A stretch of DNA of 54,287 bases from an uncultured Sphingomonas sp. (lineage in GTDB: Bacteria > Pseudomonadota > Alphaproteobacteria > Sphingomonadales > Sphingomonadaceae): NCBI GenBank assembly GCA_913776255.1, contig CAJYLV010000034.1, forward strand, positions 1 through 54,287, written 5' to 3'. The first letter of the stretch is position 1. Every line of letters begins with the position of its first letter. Below the pieces are notes generated by a model that had not been told where the DNA came from, did not search any database, and worked only from the letters and a program-made list of their open reading frames with translations. Below, piece after piece: positions 27,301 to 34,877 of this stretch. A program made the position numbers and the translations under genes.

Positions 27301-28444
27301 GCTGGTCCGCGCCAGCAACGCGCGCATCCAGAGCGCGACCACCGGCACCGTCGTCACCAATATCCAGACCGCCGGGCGCTTCGACGGGTCGCGGCTGCGG
27401 ATCGAGCGCTTCACCGGCGATGCCGGACGCGGCGGGCGCGTGACCGGCACCGGCACGTTCGACTTCGCCGCCGCCAACGGCGTCGCGTTCGACCTGCGCA
27501 TCGACGCCGATCATGCGGTGCTGATCGACCGTGAGGATATTGGCGCGACCGCGACCGGGCCGCTCGCCTTCACCTCGGACGGGGTCGGTGGAGTCATTTC
27601 GGGGAACGTGCGGCTCGACAGCAGCCGCTACCGGCTGGGGCAGGCGACCGTCGCCAGCGCGCTGCCGCAGATCAACGTCCGCGAGATCAACGTGCCGGGC
27701 GGCGATCAGGTCGACGACGATGCCGCCGCGCCGTGGCGGCTCGACGTCCATGCCCGCGCGCGCAACGGGCTGATGGTCTCGGGGCTGGGGCTGTCGAGCG
27801 AGTGGACCACGGACGTGCAGATCGCCGGCTCGCCGACCAATCCTGCGATCACCGGACGCGCCGATCTCGTCCGCGGCGATTACGAGTTCGCGGGGCGCGA
27901 GTTCGAGCTGTCGCGCGGGATCATCCGCTTCGCCGGCGAGGTGCCGGCCAACCCTGCACTCGATATCGAGGCGGCGGCGAACACCACCGGGCTCAACGCC
28001 ACGATCCGCGTCACCGGCGTGGCGCAGAAACCCGAGATCAGCTTTGCGAGCACCCCGGCGCTGCCACAGGACGAGTTGCTGTCGCGGCTGTTGTTCGGCA
28101 CCTCGATCACCAATCTCTCCGCGCCCGAGGCGCTCCAGCTCGCCGCCGCGGTGGCGGCGTTGCAGGATGGCGGCAACGGGCTCAACCCGATCAACGCGGT
28201 GCGCCGCGCCGCGGGGCTCGACCGGCTGCGCATCCTCCCCGCCGATCCGCAGACCGGGCAGGGCACGTCGATCGCGGCCGGAAAATACGTCACGCGGCGG
28301 CTCTATGCGGAGATCATCACCGATGGGGCGGGCTATTCCGCGACGCGCGTCGAGTTCCAGGTGACGCGCTGGCTGTCGCTGCTGTCCTCGATTTCGACGC
28401 TGGGGCGGCAGAGCGGCAACGTTCGCATTTCGCGGGATTATTGA
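24329..28444 (+). CDS. tamB: Translocation and assembly module protein TamB (AsmA-like)
   Basis: This very long periplasm-spanning protein (1371 residues) has a single N-terminal membrane anchor (ILGFVIAALLALVAVVAVVI, residues about 5-24). The rest is a repetitive beta-rich body of the AsmA/TamB type that forms a hydrophobic groove for lipid transfer. The C-terminal TamB/DUF490 domain (last 300 residues) is recognisable: INVREINVPGGD, GLSSEWTTDVQIAGSPTNP in part, GRADLVRGDYEFAGREFEL, ISFASTPALPQDELLSRLLFG. It forms an operon with tamA. The length is within the usual range, and a long open frame on the opposite strand is only a base-composition shadow. Confidence 0.93.
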   Translation: MRALRILGFVIAALLALVAVVAVVIDTGIGHRIVADRVNALKPDNGLRFRLGRIEGSLYGTAVLVDFRLYDPKGLVLSVPRARLDWSPFAWLHNRLDITALDIPVAMLAKLPEPRDTGRSGPLLPKFDIAIGRLSVARLIVAPAVTGRVRDGRLLGRADIRGGHAVVALDALVAGSDRVRLRLDSRPAAGKFDIAARAQGAATGVLAQLTGLRRTIALDITGAGDWRQWRGRAVAVAGGTRLADLALGNRAGRYTLTGTVAPASVTRGKLQSLTAPRVLVNGAGTFASRRLDGTLSLRSPSLALQAEGMVDLADSAFRNLRVTGRLLRPPALFRNMTARDLRLRAILDGNFRTFAFDYRLTADRFAFDNTGFEQARAAGRGHWGPRPIALPVAFTAARVTGVGDVAGGILRNLSVAGVLRVTADTVTGEGLKLRSDKLSGDIGLTLDLHTGRYDVALSGALGRYLIPGLGVVDVRSQLRVVPGPDGHGTRVIGRGTARMLRLDNGFFRSLAGGLPQIETLLERTPDGVLHFTRLVLTAPSLRLAGSGYRRRDGTFVFEGSGTQSSYGPVQLKLDGKIEKPTIDLVFARPNAALGLGNVRAHLDPTPQGFAFTATGGSRLGPFEGAGAILLPPGGQAQIAIARLDVSGTRATGTLDIVDGGFRGRMNVTGGGFTGALDFAPVGAVQRISGRIDARNARLAGAATVRQARVDFNVLLEPDGARVNATTSGAGLRRGALSVSRFSGQAALTGDTGEVRASIAGSRGVGFRVDTVTQITADGYAVRASGTIGAQPIRLETPAVFRREGDLWSLAPTKLTFAGGAAEVSGRLGNGETAVRASLTRLPLGVLDIGYSGLGLGGTATGTLELNARDGAAPTGRTNLTIRGLTRSGLLSSSAPIDIGVAGVLSSDKLGVRMVMASGGRTVGRAQALLKPLGSGDLVQRLTKAGVFAQLRYSGPADTLWRLTRIELFDLSGPVALSADVTGTVASPQIRGLVRASNARIQSATTGTVVTNIQTAGRFDGSRLRIERFTGDAGRGGRVTGTGTFDFAAANGVAFDLRIDADHAVLIDREDIGATATGPLAFTSDGVGGVISGNVRLDSSRYRLGQATVASALPQINVREINVPGGDQVDDDAAAPWRLDVHARARNGLMVSGLGLSSEWTTDVQIAGSPTNPAITGRADLVRGDYEFAGREFELSRGIIRFAGEVPANPALDIEAAANTTGLNATIRVTGVAQKPEISFASTPALPQDELLSRLLFGTSITNLSAPEALQLAAAVAALQDGGNGLNPINAVRRAAGLDRLRILPADPQTGQGTSIAAGKYVTRRLYAEIITDGAGYSATRVEFQVTRWLSLLSSISTLGRQSGNVRISRDY

Positions 28445-28451
28445 ACCGGCG

Positions 28452-28529
28452 CGTCATTGCGAGCGCAGCGAAGCAATCCAGAGCCAAGCGCGCGACGCCC
28501 TGGATTGCTTCGCTGCGCTCGCAATGACG
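28452..28529. repeat. Inverted-repeat element, family A (copy 5)
   Basis: This is a complete copy 8 bp after the tamB stop. The open frame of the next gene begins in its right arm, but that stretch is repeat sequence and not part of the protein. Confidence 0.92.
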
Positions 28530-28583
28530 ATCTCGGGGAAGGTGCTGGAACCGCTCCACCCCGCCATGGTTGAGCGGGGAACG

Positions 28584-30359
28584 ATGACGACTCCCCAACT
28601 TCTCTCGATCGCGACCCTGATCGGGATGATGGCGCTCTTCATCTGGGGGCGCTTCCGCTACGACATCGTCGCGATCATCGCGCTGCTCGCCAGCCTCGCG
28701 CTCGGTATCGTCGCGCCCGCCGATGCCTTCAAGGGCTTCTCCGACGACATCGTCATCATCGTCGCCTCGGCGCTCGTCCTCTCGGCGGCGGTACAGCGCT
28801 CCGGCGTGATCGAGCGCGTGCTGCGGCAGGTCGCGCGCCGCGTCCGCCGCGTCCGTGGGCAGTTGCTGGTGCTGACCGGCTCGGTCGGCGTCGCCAGCGC
28901 GCTGGTCAAGAACATCGGCGCGCTGGCGATGCTGATGCCGGCGGCGATCCAGATGGCGAAGAAGAACAACGCCTCGCCCTCGGTGTTCCTGATGCCGATG
29001 TCGTTCGCGTCGCTGCTCGGCGGGCTGATGACCTTGGTCGGCACCTCGCCGAACATCATCGTCAGCCGCTCGCGCGAACAGATGCTCGGCGAGCCGTTCG
29101 GGATGTTCGACTATACGCCGGTCGGTTTCGGGCTGCTGGTCGTCGGCCTGCTGTATCTCAGCGTCGCCTATCGCCTGATCCCCGCCGACCGGCGCGCGGC
29201 GCCGAGCATGGCCGAGGCGCTCGACATCACCGGCTATGTCACCGAGATCGTGATCCCCGAGGGCTCGCCCGCGGTCGGTGAGACGGTCGCGGCATTCCTC
29301 GACCGCCACGAACATGAGGTGACGATCACCCGCATGGTCCGCGCCGGGATGCGCAGCCATCCGCTCGCCGATACCGAGTTGCGCGCGGGCGATACGCTGA
29401 TCCTCGGCGGCGACCCCGATGCGCTCGAACGCGCGATCGCGGGCGACCGGCTGACGCTCGAGAGCGAGGAGCGCGAGAAGCGCACCGATCGCGGCGAGAG
29501 CGAGATCGGCGTGATCGAGGCGGTCATTAATCTCGGCTCGCCGCTGGAAGGCCAAACCGCCGGGCGGCTCGACCTGCAGGCGCGCTACGGCGTCAATCTG
29601 ATCGCGATCTCGCGGCGCGACGAGCGGCTGTCGCGACGGCTCGGCAATATCGCGCTGCGCACCGGCGACGTGGTGGTGTTGCAGGGCACGCTCGACACCT
29701 TGCCCGAGAAGCTGCGCGAACTCGGCTGCCTGCCGCTCGCCGAGCGCGAGTTGCGGCTCGGCACCAGCCGGCGCGGCTGGTTGCCGGTCGCGGTGCTCGG
29801 CGCGGCGATGTTCGCGACCGCGATGGGCTGGGTGCCGGTCGGCGTCGCCTTCTTCGCGGCGGCGGGGATCGTCGTCGCGACCGGGCTGCTGCCGGTGCGC
29901 GAGGCGTACAACCATATCGAATGGCCGATCCTCGTGATGCTCGGCGCGCTGATCCCGGTATCCGACTCGCTGCGCACCACCGGCGCGTCGGACGTGATCG
30001 CGACGTGGCTGGCGCAGACCGCGGCGGTGCTCCCGGCATGGGGCGCGGTGGCGCTGATCCTCGCCGCGGCGATGGCGGTGACGCCGTTCCTCAACAATGC
30101 CGCGACGGTGCTGGTGATGGCCCCGATCGCCGCGCAATTCGCGGGGGACCTCGGCTATCGCCCGGAGGCGTTCCTGATGGCGACCGCGGTCGGCGCCGGC
30201 AGCGATTTCCTCACCCCGATCGGGCATCAGTGCAACACCTTGGTGCTGGGGCCGGGCGGTTATCGCTTCGGCGATTATGCGCGGCTCGGCGCACCGCTGT
30301 CGGCGCTGGTGCTGCTGGTCGGGACGCCGTTGATCCTGTTCTTCTGGCCGCTGCATTGA
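28584..30359 (+). CDS. SLC13-family permease with two TrkA-C domains
   Basis: This inner-membrane ion-coupled transporter of the divalent anion:sodium/ArsB-NhaD superfamily has 591 residues. The N-terminal half has about five membrane segments including GGLMTLVGTSPNIIVSRSREQ, the first SNT-like substrate and sodium loop. Residues about 200-385 are two soluble RCK/TrkA-C domains (TEIVIPEGSPAVGETVAAF and GEIGVIEAVINLGSPLEGQ-like segments) that probably sense a nucleotide or ligand. The C-terminal half ends with NNAATVLVMAPIAAQF and FLTPIGHQCNTLVLGPGGY, the second conserved loop. Sulfate, dicarboxylate or arsenite have been suggested for relatives; the substrate here is unknown. ATG 28584 has a GCGGGGA ribosome site; the frame upstream is repeat DNA. 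Confidence 0.88.
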   Translation: MTTPQLLSIATLIGMMALFIWGRFRYDIVAIIALLASLALGIVAPADAFKGFSDDIVIIVASALVLSAAVQRSGVIERVLRQVARRVRRVRGQLLVLTGSVGVASALVKNIGALAMLMPAAIQMAKKNNASPSVFLMPMSFASLLGGLMTLVGTSPNIIVSRSREQMLGEPFGMFDYTPVGFGLLVVGLLYLSVAYRLIPADRRAAPSMAEALDITGYVTEIVIPEGSPAVGETVAAFLDRHEHEVTITRMVRAGMRSHPLADTELRAGDTLILGGDPDALERAIAGDRLTLESEEREKRTDRGESEIGVIEAVINLGSPLEGQTAGRLDLQARYGVNLIAISRRDERLSRRLGNIALRTGDVVVLQGTLDTLPEKLRELGCLPLAERELRLGTSRRGWLPVAVLGAAMFATAMGWVPVGVAFFAAAGIVVATGLLPVREAYNHIEWPILVMLGALIPVSDSLRTTGASDVIATWLAQTAAVLPAWGAVALILAAAMAVTPFLNNAATVLVMAPIAAQFAGDLGYRPEAFLMATAVGAGSDFLTPIGHQCNTLVLGPGGYRFGDYARLGAPLSALVLLVGTPLILFFWPLH

Positions 30360-30391
30360 TCGGCATCACATAGAAATACCGGCATTTTTCC

Positions 30392-30417
30392 GGGACGTTC
30401 TCGGCGTGCGACGCGTT
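30392..30417 (+). promoter_or_regulatory. Possible EcfG (general stress sigma) promoter
   Basis: GGGAC and CGTT are separated by 17 bp, one base off the alphaproteobacterial EcfG consensus GGAAC-N16/17-CGTT, about 40 bp upstream of the DUF4142 gene. The short motif could arise by chance. Confidence 0.35.
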
Positions 30418-30456
30418 TGCGACGGCATGTTTCCAAGCATGTGACGGAGAGAGAAG

Positions 30457-30939
30457 ATGAAGCGTATCCTGCCGGTCGCTACCCTTGCCATCGTGCTCGC
30501 CGCCCCGGCCGTCGCGCAGCAAACGACCCCCGACGGCTATGTCGCCGCCGCCGGCGCGAGCGATCTGTACGAGAAGACGTCGAGCCAGCTCGTCCTGCAA
30601 TCGACCAAGGACCCCAAGGTCCGTACGTTCGCGCAAGGCATGATCCGAGACCACAACAAGAGCACCGCGATGGTCAAGAGCGCCGCCCACCAGGCCGGGC
30701 TGAAGCCCAAGCCGCCGGTGATGACGCCCGAGCAGAACGGGATGGTGGCGCAGCTCCGCAAGGAGAGCGGCGCCGCGCGCGACCGCACCTACCTGACCCA
30801 GCAGCAGACCGCGCACCAGCAGGCGCTGGCGCTGCATCAGGGCTATGCCGCCAACGGCACCGCCGGTTCGTTGAAGACCGCCGCCAGCCAGATCGCGCCG
30901 GTGGTGCAGCACCACATCGACATGCTCGCGGGCATGTAA
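30457..30939 (+). CDS. Exported DUF4142 protein
   Basis: This 160-residue periplasmic protein has a signal peptide cleaved after AVAQQ (about residue 22) and the DUF4142 ferritin-like helical core: YVAAAGASDLYEKTSSQLVL, VRTFAQGMIRDHNKSTAMVKSAA in part, YLTQQQTAHQQALALHQGYA in part, and HHIDMLAGM at the end. Family members often occur in stress regulons of alphaproteobacteria, but no activity is known to me. GGAGAGAG before the ATG gives a good ribosome site. A candidate EcfG promoter lies upstream. Confidence 0.88.
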   Translation: MKRILPVATLAIVLAAPAVAQQTTPDGYVAAAGASDLYEKTSSQLVLQSTKDPKVRTFAQGMIRDHNKSTAMVKSAAHQAGLKPKPPVMTPEQNGMVAQLRKESGAARDRTYLTQQQTAHQQALALHQGYAANGTAGSLKTAASQIAPVVQHHIDMLAGM

Positions 30940-30947
30940 TTCCTCTG

Positions 30948-31033
30948 CGTCGCCCCGGACGTGATCCGCGGCCCCGCTTTTTACCGCAGTGCGAGCTGAA
31001 GAAGCGGGCCCCCGGGTCGAGCCCGGGGCGACG
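30948..31033. repeat. Inverted-repeat element, family C (copy 2)
   Basis: Arms of about 25 bp (CGTCGCCCCGGACGTGATCC and its near-complement ending CCCGGGGCGACG) flank an inner CCCCGC...GCGGGG hairpin. It lies between the convergent DUF4142 and phosphatase genes. Confidence 0.8.
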
Positions 31034-31059
31034 CCGTTATTGGAGTCCGGTAATCCCCG

Positions 31060-32715
31060 TCACTTCGGGCAGCTGTCCCCCGCGCCCGCGTCCAGATCGA
31101 GGCAGCGCCCGTCGAGTCCCGACACCGGCAGCCCGATCGTCGCCGCCAGCGTCGGTGCGATGTCGACCGTCTCGACCGACAGCGGCTGCTCGAACGCGAC
31201 CATCCCCTTGCGCCAGAACAGGATCGGCACGCGCCGGTCGTAATCCCACGGGCTGCCGTGCGTCTCGACATAGAAAGGCGCGGGCTTGACGATCGTCGTC
31301 ACCCGCGGCTTGAGCATCACCATCAGGTCGCCGGACCGCTCCGCATCATAGGACGCGCGCGCGCGCTCCAGCAGCGTCCACGTCTCCGGCGGCGTCTTTG
31401 CGAACGGCGTCGCCGCGATCTCGTCGCGGGTGAACGCCGCGGCGACCTGCGGCAGCGCCAGATAGCGGCGCTTCGCCTCCGCCAGCACCTGCTGGCGCCG
31501 GGCGGCGGGCACGCTGTCGGCGATGTACACGTCGCTTTCCGGCCCGATCAGCACCGGGCCGGCAATGCCGAGGTCGCGCCCGATCGCCGCGCCGACCAGC
31601 TTGGCGGCGTTGCTGGCGTCGGCATGTTGCTCCATCGGCATCGCGCGCTGCTGCTGGCGTTCGGTCATGTCGTGCGCGCCGTGATCGGCGGTCAGCATCA
31701 CTTCGTAATCGAGCCCCCATTCGTCGAGCTGCGCGAGGAACGCACCGATCGTCTGGTCGAGCTGCGCCATCTGGATGCACATCTCCGAACCCTGCGTGCC
31801 CAGCGCGTGGCCGACATAATCGGTCGCCGACGCACCGACCGCGATCAGGTCGGTGCCCGCACCCTGGCCGAGCTTCATGTCCTGGATCAGCCCGGCGGCG
31901 AGCGCGAAAACTGCACCGTCGAGCGCGGGGGAGGCGCGGAACGACTTGGCGTCGCCGGCCGCGCGCTGGAACTGCCCGGTGCCGATCGTCTGCCCGCCGA
32001 CCGCGATCGGCTGAGCCAGCCCCTTGCAATAGCCGGGCAGCGGCAGCGGCGCCTGCGCCCCCGCCAGCAGCTTGCCGACCGCGTCATTGGCGCGCGTCAC
32101 CACCGCCGGCACCGGCGCGGTGCTGCGCGAGGGCAGGGTGATGAAATGGTCGGTCGCCCAGAACCACATCTGATCGGTATGGTGCCCGCCCATCATGATC
32201 GCCGCGCGGTCCTTGCCCGCCACCGCGACGACGCGGGTGCGCGGGTCGGCGCGCTTCATCATGTCGCCCAGCGTATCGACGCGCAGGTGCAGGTCGGAGG
32301 GCTGGTATTTGTCGTGGTCCGAGCCCGGCGCGCGCTCGTCCTCCGCGCAATAGACCGCCTTGTCCGGGCGGCCGGCGCGCTGGTCGATCCAGGTGTTGGC
32401 GATGATCCCGGTGTGGGCGGGGCGCATGCCGGTCAGGATCGTCGAATGGCCGGGGCAGGTTTCGGTCGCGGCATGGCTCTGATAGCCGGAGGGAAACACC
32501 ACGCCCTGCTGCAAGCGCGCGAGGCCGTCGGTGTAGCGGTTGCGATATTGCGCGAACAGGTCGGCGGAGAATTGGTCGACCGAGATCGCGACGATCAGCT
32601 TCGGCTTGCCCTGCGGCGTCGCGGCGGTCGCGGGCGCGGCGGCCGGGGCCTGGGCACCGGCTGGAGAGACCAGCGCGGCGGAGGTCAGCAGAGCGGCGGC
32701 AATCAACGATTTCAT
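31060..32715 (-). CDS. PhoK-like alkaline phosphatase, exported
   Basis: This secreted or periplasmic zinc phosphomonoesterase of the nucleotide pyrophosphatase/phosphodiesterase superfamily has 551 residues. After a signal peptide (about 1-21) come AISVDQFSADLF (metal ligand D47), HAATETCPGHSTILTG (nucleophile T86, the residue matching Thr89 of Sphingomonas PhoK), HTGIIANTWID (N107), VAGKDRAAIMMGGHH with the Lys and Arg that favour monoesters, SATDYVGHALG, TADHGAHD and ETHGSPWDYD (metal ligands). The closeness to PhoK is judged from memory of that sequence. ATG 32715 starts the signal peptide directly; upstream codons in the frame are unlikely to be used. It is divergent from the DsbD gene with 50 bp between. 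Confidence 0.9.
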   Translation of the reverse strand: MKSLIAAALLTSAALVSPAGAQAPAAAPATAATPQGKPKLIVAISVDQFSADLFAQYRNRYTDGLARLQQGVVFPSGYQSHAATETCPGHSTILTGMRPAHTGIIANTWIDQRAGRPDKAVYCAEDERAPGSDHDKYQPSDLHLRVDTLGDMMKRADPRTRVVAVAGKDRAAIMMGGHHTDQMWFWATDHFITLPSRSTAPVPAVVTRANDAVGKLLAGAQAPLPLPGYCKGLAQPIAVGGQTIGTGQFQRAAGDAKSFRASPALDGAVFALAAGLIQDMKLGQGAGTDLIAVGASATDYVGHALGTQGSEMCIQMAQLDQTIGAFLAQLDEWGLDYEVMLTADHGAHDMTERQQQRAMPMEQHADASNAAKLVGAAIGRDLGIAGPVLIGPESDVYIADSVPAARRQQVLAEAKRRYLALPQVAAAFTRDEIAATPFAKTPPETWTLLERARASYDAERSGDLMVMLKPRVTTIVKPAPFYVETHGSPWDYDRRVPILFWRKGMVAFEQPLSVETVDIAPTLAATIGLPVSGLDGRCLDLDAGAGDSCPK

Positions 32716-32765
32716 CGGGCAACCTTGATGCAACGGGGGGGCGAAGCGGCTATGATCCCGCTCCG

Positions 32766-34787
32766 ATGATCAGGCAAGCAGTGCGCGCGGCGCTTTTCAC
32801 TCTGATGACAGCCGTTTCGCTGCTGCTGCCCACCGTGGCGGACGCGCAGGCGCGGCACGTCGCGATGACATTGCTCGCCGAGAGCGACCGGCCCGCGCCG
32901 GGCAGCACGGTCGCGCTGGCGATCCATGCGGTTCCCGATGCCGGCTGGCACGGATACTGGCTCAACCCCGGCGACGCGGGGGTCGCGACGCGCGCGACCT
33001 GGACGCTGCCGGCGGGCGCGACCGCGGGGGTGCTCGCCTATCCCCCGCCGGGACGGCTGGTGATCGCCGGGCTGATGAACCATGTCTACGAGCGCCCGTG
33101 GACGATGCTGACGACGCTGACGGTTCCGAACGGACTGGCCACCGGCACCGCGCTGCCGATCCGCGTCAAGCTCGACTATCTCGTCTGTACCGAGACGATC
33201 TGCGTTCCCGAGACGCAGGAATTGAGCACACGGTTGACGGTCGGTGACGGCGCGGTGACGCCCGCGCGTCGCGCGCAATTCGACGCATGGCGCCGCGCGC
33301 TCCCGCGCCCGCTCGGCAGCACCGCGACATGGCAGATCGACGCCGGGCGCTTCCGCCTGTCGGTGCCATATCCCGCCGACGCGCCGCTGGGGCAGGCGTG
33401 GTTCTACCCCGCGCGCAGCGGCGCGACCGACTATCCCGCGCAGCAGGCCGTCACCCGCGACGGCGAGCGATTGGTGATCGAGACCAAGGCTGCCGCCACG
33501 CCGGAGCGCGGCACGCTGGAGGGCGTGCTGACGCTCGGCGACGGCACCGCGCTGGCGCTGGTCGCGCAGCCCGGCACCGCCGCGCCCGCGGCGGCGTCGG
33601 CGGGGCTCGACTGGGGCGTCGCGCTGGCGGCGTTCGGTGGCGCATTGCTGGGCGGGTTGCTGCTCAACATCATGCCGTGCGTGTTCCCGATCCTCAGCCT
33701 CAAGGCGCTCGGGCTCGCGCGCTCGGGCGAGAGCGAGGGCCATGCGCGCAGCGAGGCGCTCGCTTATACCGCGGGCGTGGTGCTGGTGTGCCTCGCGCTC
33801 GGCGCGACGCTGCTGGTGCTGCGCGCGGGCGGGGCGAGCGCGGGCTGGGCATTCCAGTTGCAGGATCCGCGCGTCGTCGGCGTGCTGCTGCTGCTGGTCG
33901 TGGCGATCGCGCTCAACCTCGCCGGGCTGTTCGAGCTGCCGACCCCGCAATTCGCCGGGCGCAGCGGCGCGAGCGGCGCGTTCATGACCGGGGCGCTCGC
34001 CGCGTTCGTCGCGACGCCGTGCACCGGGCCGTTCATGGGCGCGGCGCTCGGCGCGGCGCTGGTGCTGCCGCCGGTTGCGGCGCTGCTGGTGTTCGCGGGG
34101 CTGGGGCTCGGCATCGCGCTGCCGTTCCTGGCGATCGGCTTCGTCCCCGCGCTGCGGCGGCGGCTGCCGAAGCCGGGCATGTGGATGGTGCGGCTGCGCC
34201 ACCTCCTGTCGGTGCCGATGTTCGCGACCGCGCTCGCGCTCGCCTGGGTGCTCGGGCGACAGGCGGGGGTCGACGGGATGACGATCGCCCTCGCCGCCGC
34301 GTTGCTCGCCGGGCTCGGTCTGTGGTGGAGCGGGCAGCGACAGGCGCAGGGCGGCCGGCTGGTGTGGGCGCCGGCGCTGGTCGCGCTGCTGCTGGGAAGC
34401 GTCGCCATCGCCACCGTGCGGGCGCAGCCGGCCGGTGCGGCGGTCCCCGGCGTCGCGGGCGCCGAACCGTTCACCGAGGCGCGGCTCGCCGCCTTGCGCG
34501 CGGAAGGGCGTCCGGTGTTCGCATACTTCACCGCCGACTGGTGCCTGACGTGCAAGGTCAACGAAAAGGCCGCGATCGAGACGCAGGCGGTGGCGGACGC
34601 CTTCAAGGGCAACAAGGTCGCGGTGCTGGTCGGCGACTGGACCGATGGCGATCCGGTGCTCGGCCGCTTCATCGCGCAGCACAACCGCGCCGGCGTCCCG
34701 CTCTACCTCTTCTATCCGCCCAACGCCGCCACGCCGCGCGTGCTGCCGCAGGTGCTGACGCCCGCGATGCTCACATCGTTGCGTTGA
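32766..34787 (+). CDS. Protein-disulfide reductase, DsbD family
   Basis: This inner-membrane electron carrier moves reducing equivalents from cytosolic thioredoxin to periplasmic thiol proteins. The 673-residue protein has a signal peptide (1-28); a periplasmic N-domain with Cys141 and Cys146 (LVCTETICVPE); a central eight-segment membrane domain with the redox cysteines C305 (NIMPCVFPILSLKAL) and C419 (VATPCTGPFMGAAL); and a C-terminal thioredoxin domain with C593-LT-C596 (FTADWCLTCKVNEKAAIE). All three domains of DsbD are present, though the N-domain resembles the ScsB-like variants. It may supply electrons to CcmG (19909-20436). Confidence 0.9.
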   Translation: MIRQAVRAALFTLMTAVSLLLPTVADAQARHVAMTLLAESDRPAPGSTVALAIHAVPDAGWHGYWLNPGDAGVATRATWTLPAGATAGVLAYPPPGRLVIAGLMNHVYERPWTMLTTLTVPNGLATGTALPIRVKLDYLVCTETICVPETQELSTRLTVGDGAVTPARRAQFDAWRRALPRPLGSTATWQIDAGRFRLSVPYPADAPLGQAWFYPARSGATDYPAQQAVTRDGERLVIETKAAATPERGTLEGVLTLGDGTALALVAQPGTAAPAAASAGLDWGVALAAFGGALLGGLLLNIMPCVFPILSLKALGLARSGESEGHARSEALAYTAGVVLVCLALGATLLVLRAGGASAGWAFQLQDPRVVGVLLLLVVAIALNLAGLFELPTPQFAGRSGASGAFMTGALAAFVATPCTGPFMGAALGAALVLPPVAALLVFAGLGLGIALPFLAIGFVPALRRRLPKPGMWMVRLRHLLSVPMFATALALAWVLGRQAGVDGMTIALAAALLAGLGLWWSGQRQAQGGRLVWAPALVALLLGSVAIATVRAQPAGAAVPGVAGAEPFTEARLAALRAEGRPVFAYFTADWCLTCKVNEKAAIETQAVADAFKGNKVAVLVGDWTDGDPVLGRFIAQHNRAGVPLYLFYPPNAATPRVLPQVLTPAMLTSLR

Positions 34788-34877
34788 GGGACTGCTGCAC
34801 TGCAATGAAATGTTGCGCACGCCGTTGATCTCGCTCAGCATGCGACGAATCCGATCGTCGGACGTTGCAGGGGGCAA

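Noticed and set aside
24302..27751. A 1149-codon minus-strand open frame opposite tamB
   Set aside because: Base-composition shadow of the tamB codon pattern; low complexity, no ribosome site, no recognisable motif.
28549..28573. EcfG-type promoter (GGAAC then GGTT) before the SLC13 gene
   Set aside because: The -10 has a mismatch and the start codon lies only about 10 bp after it, leaving no room for a ribosome site.
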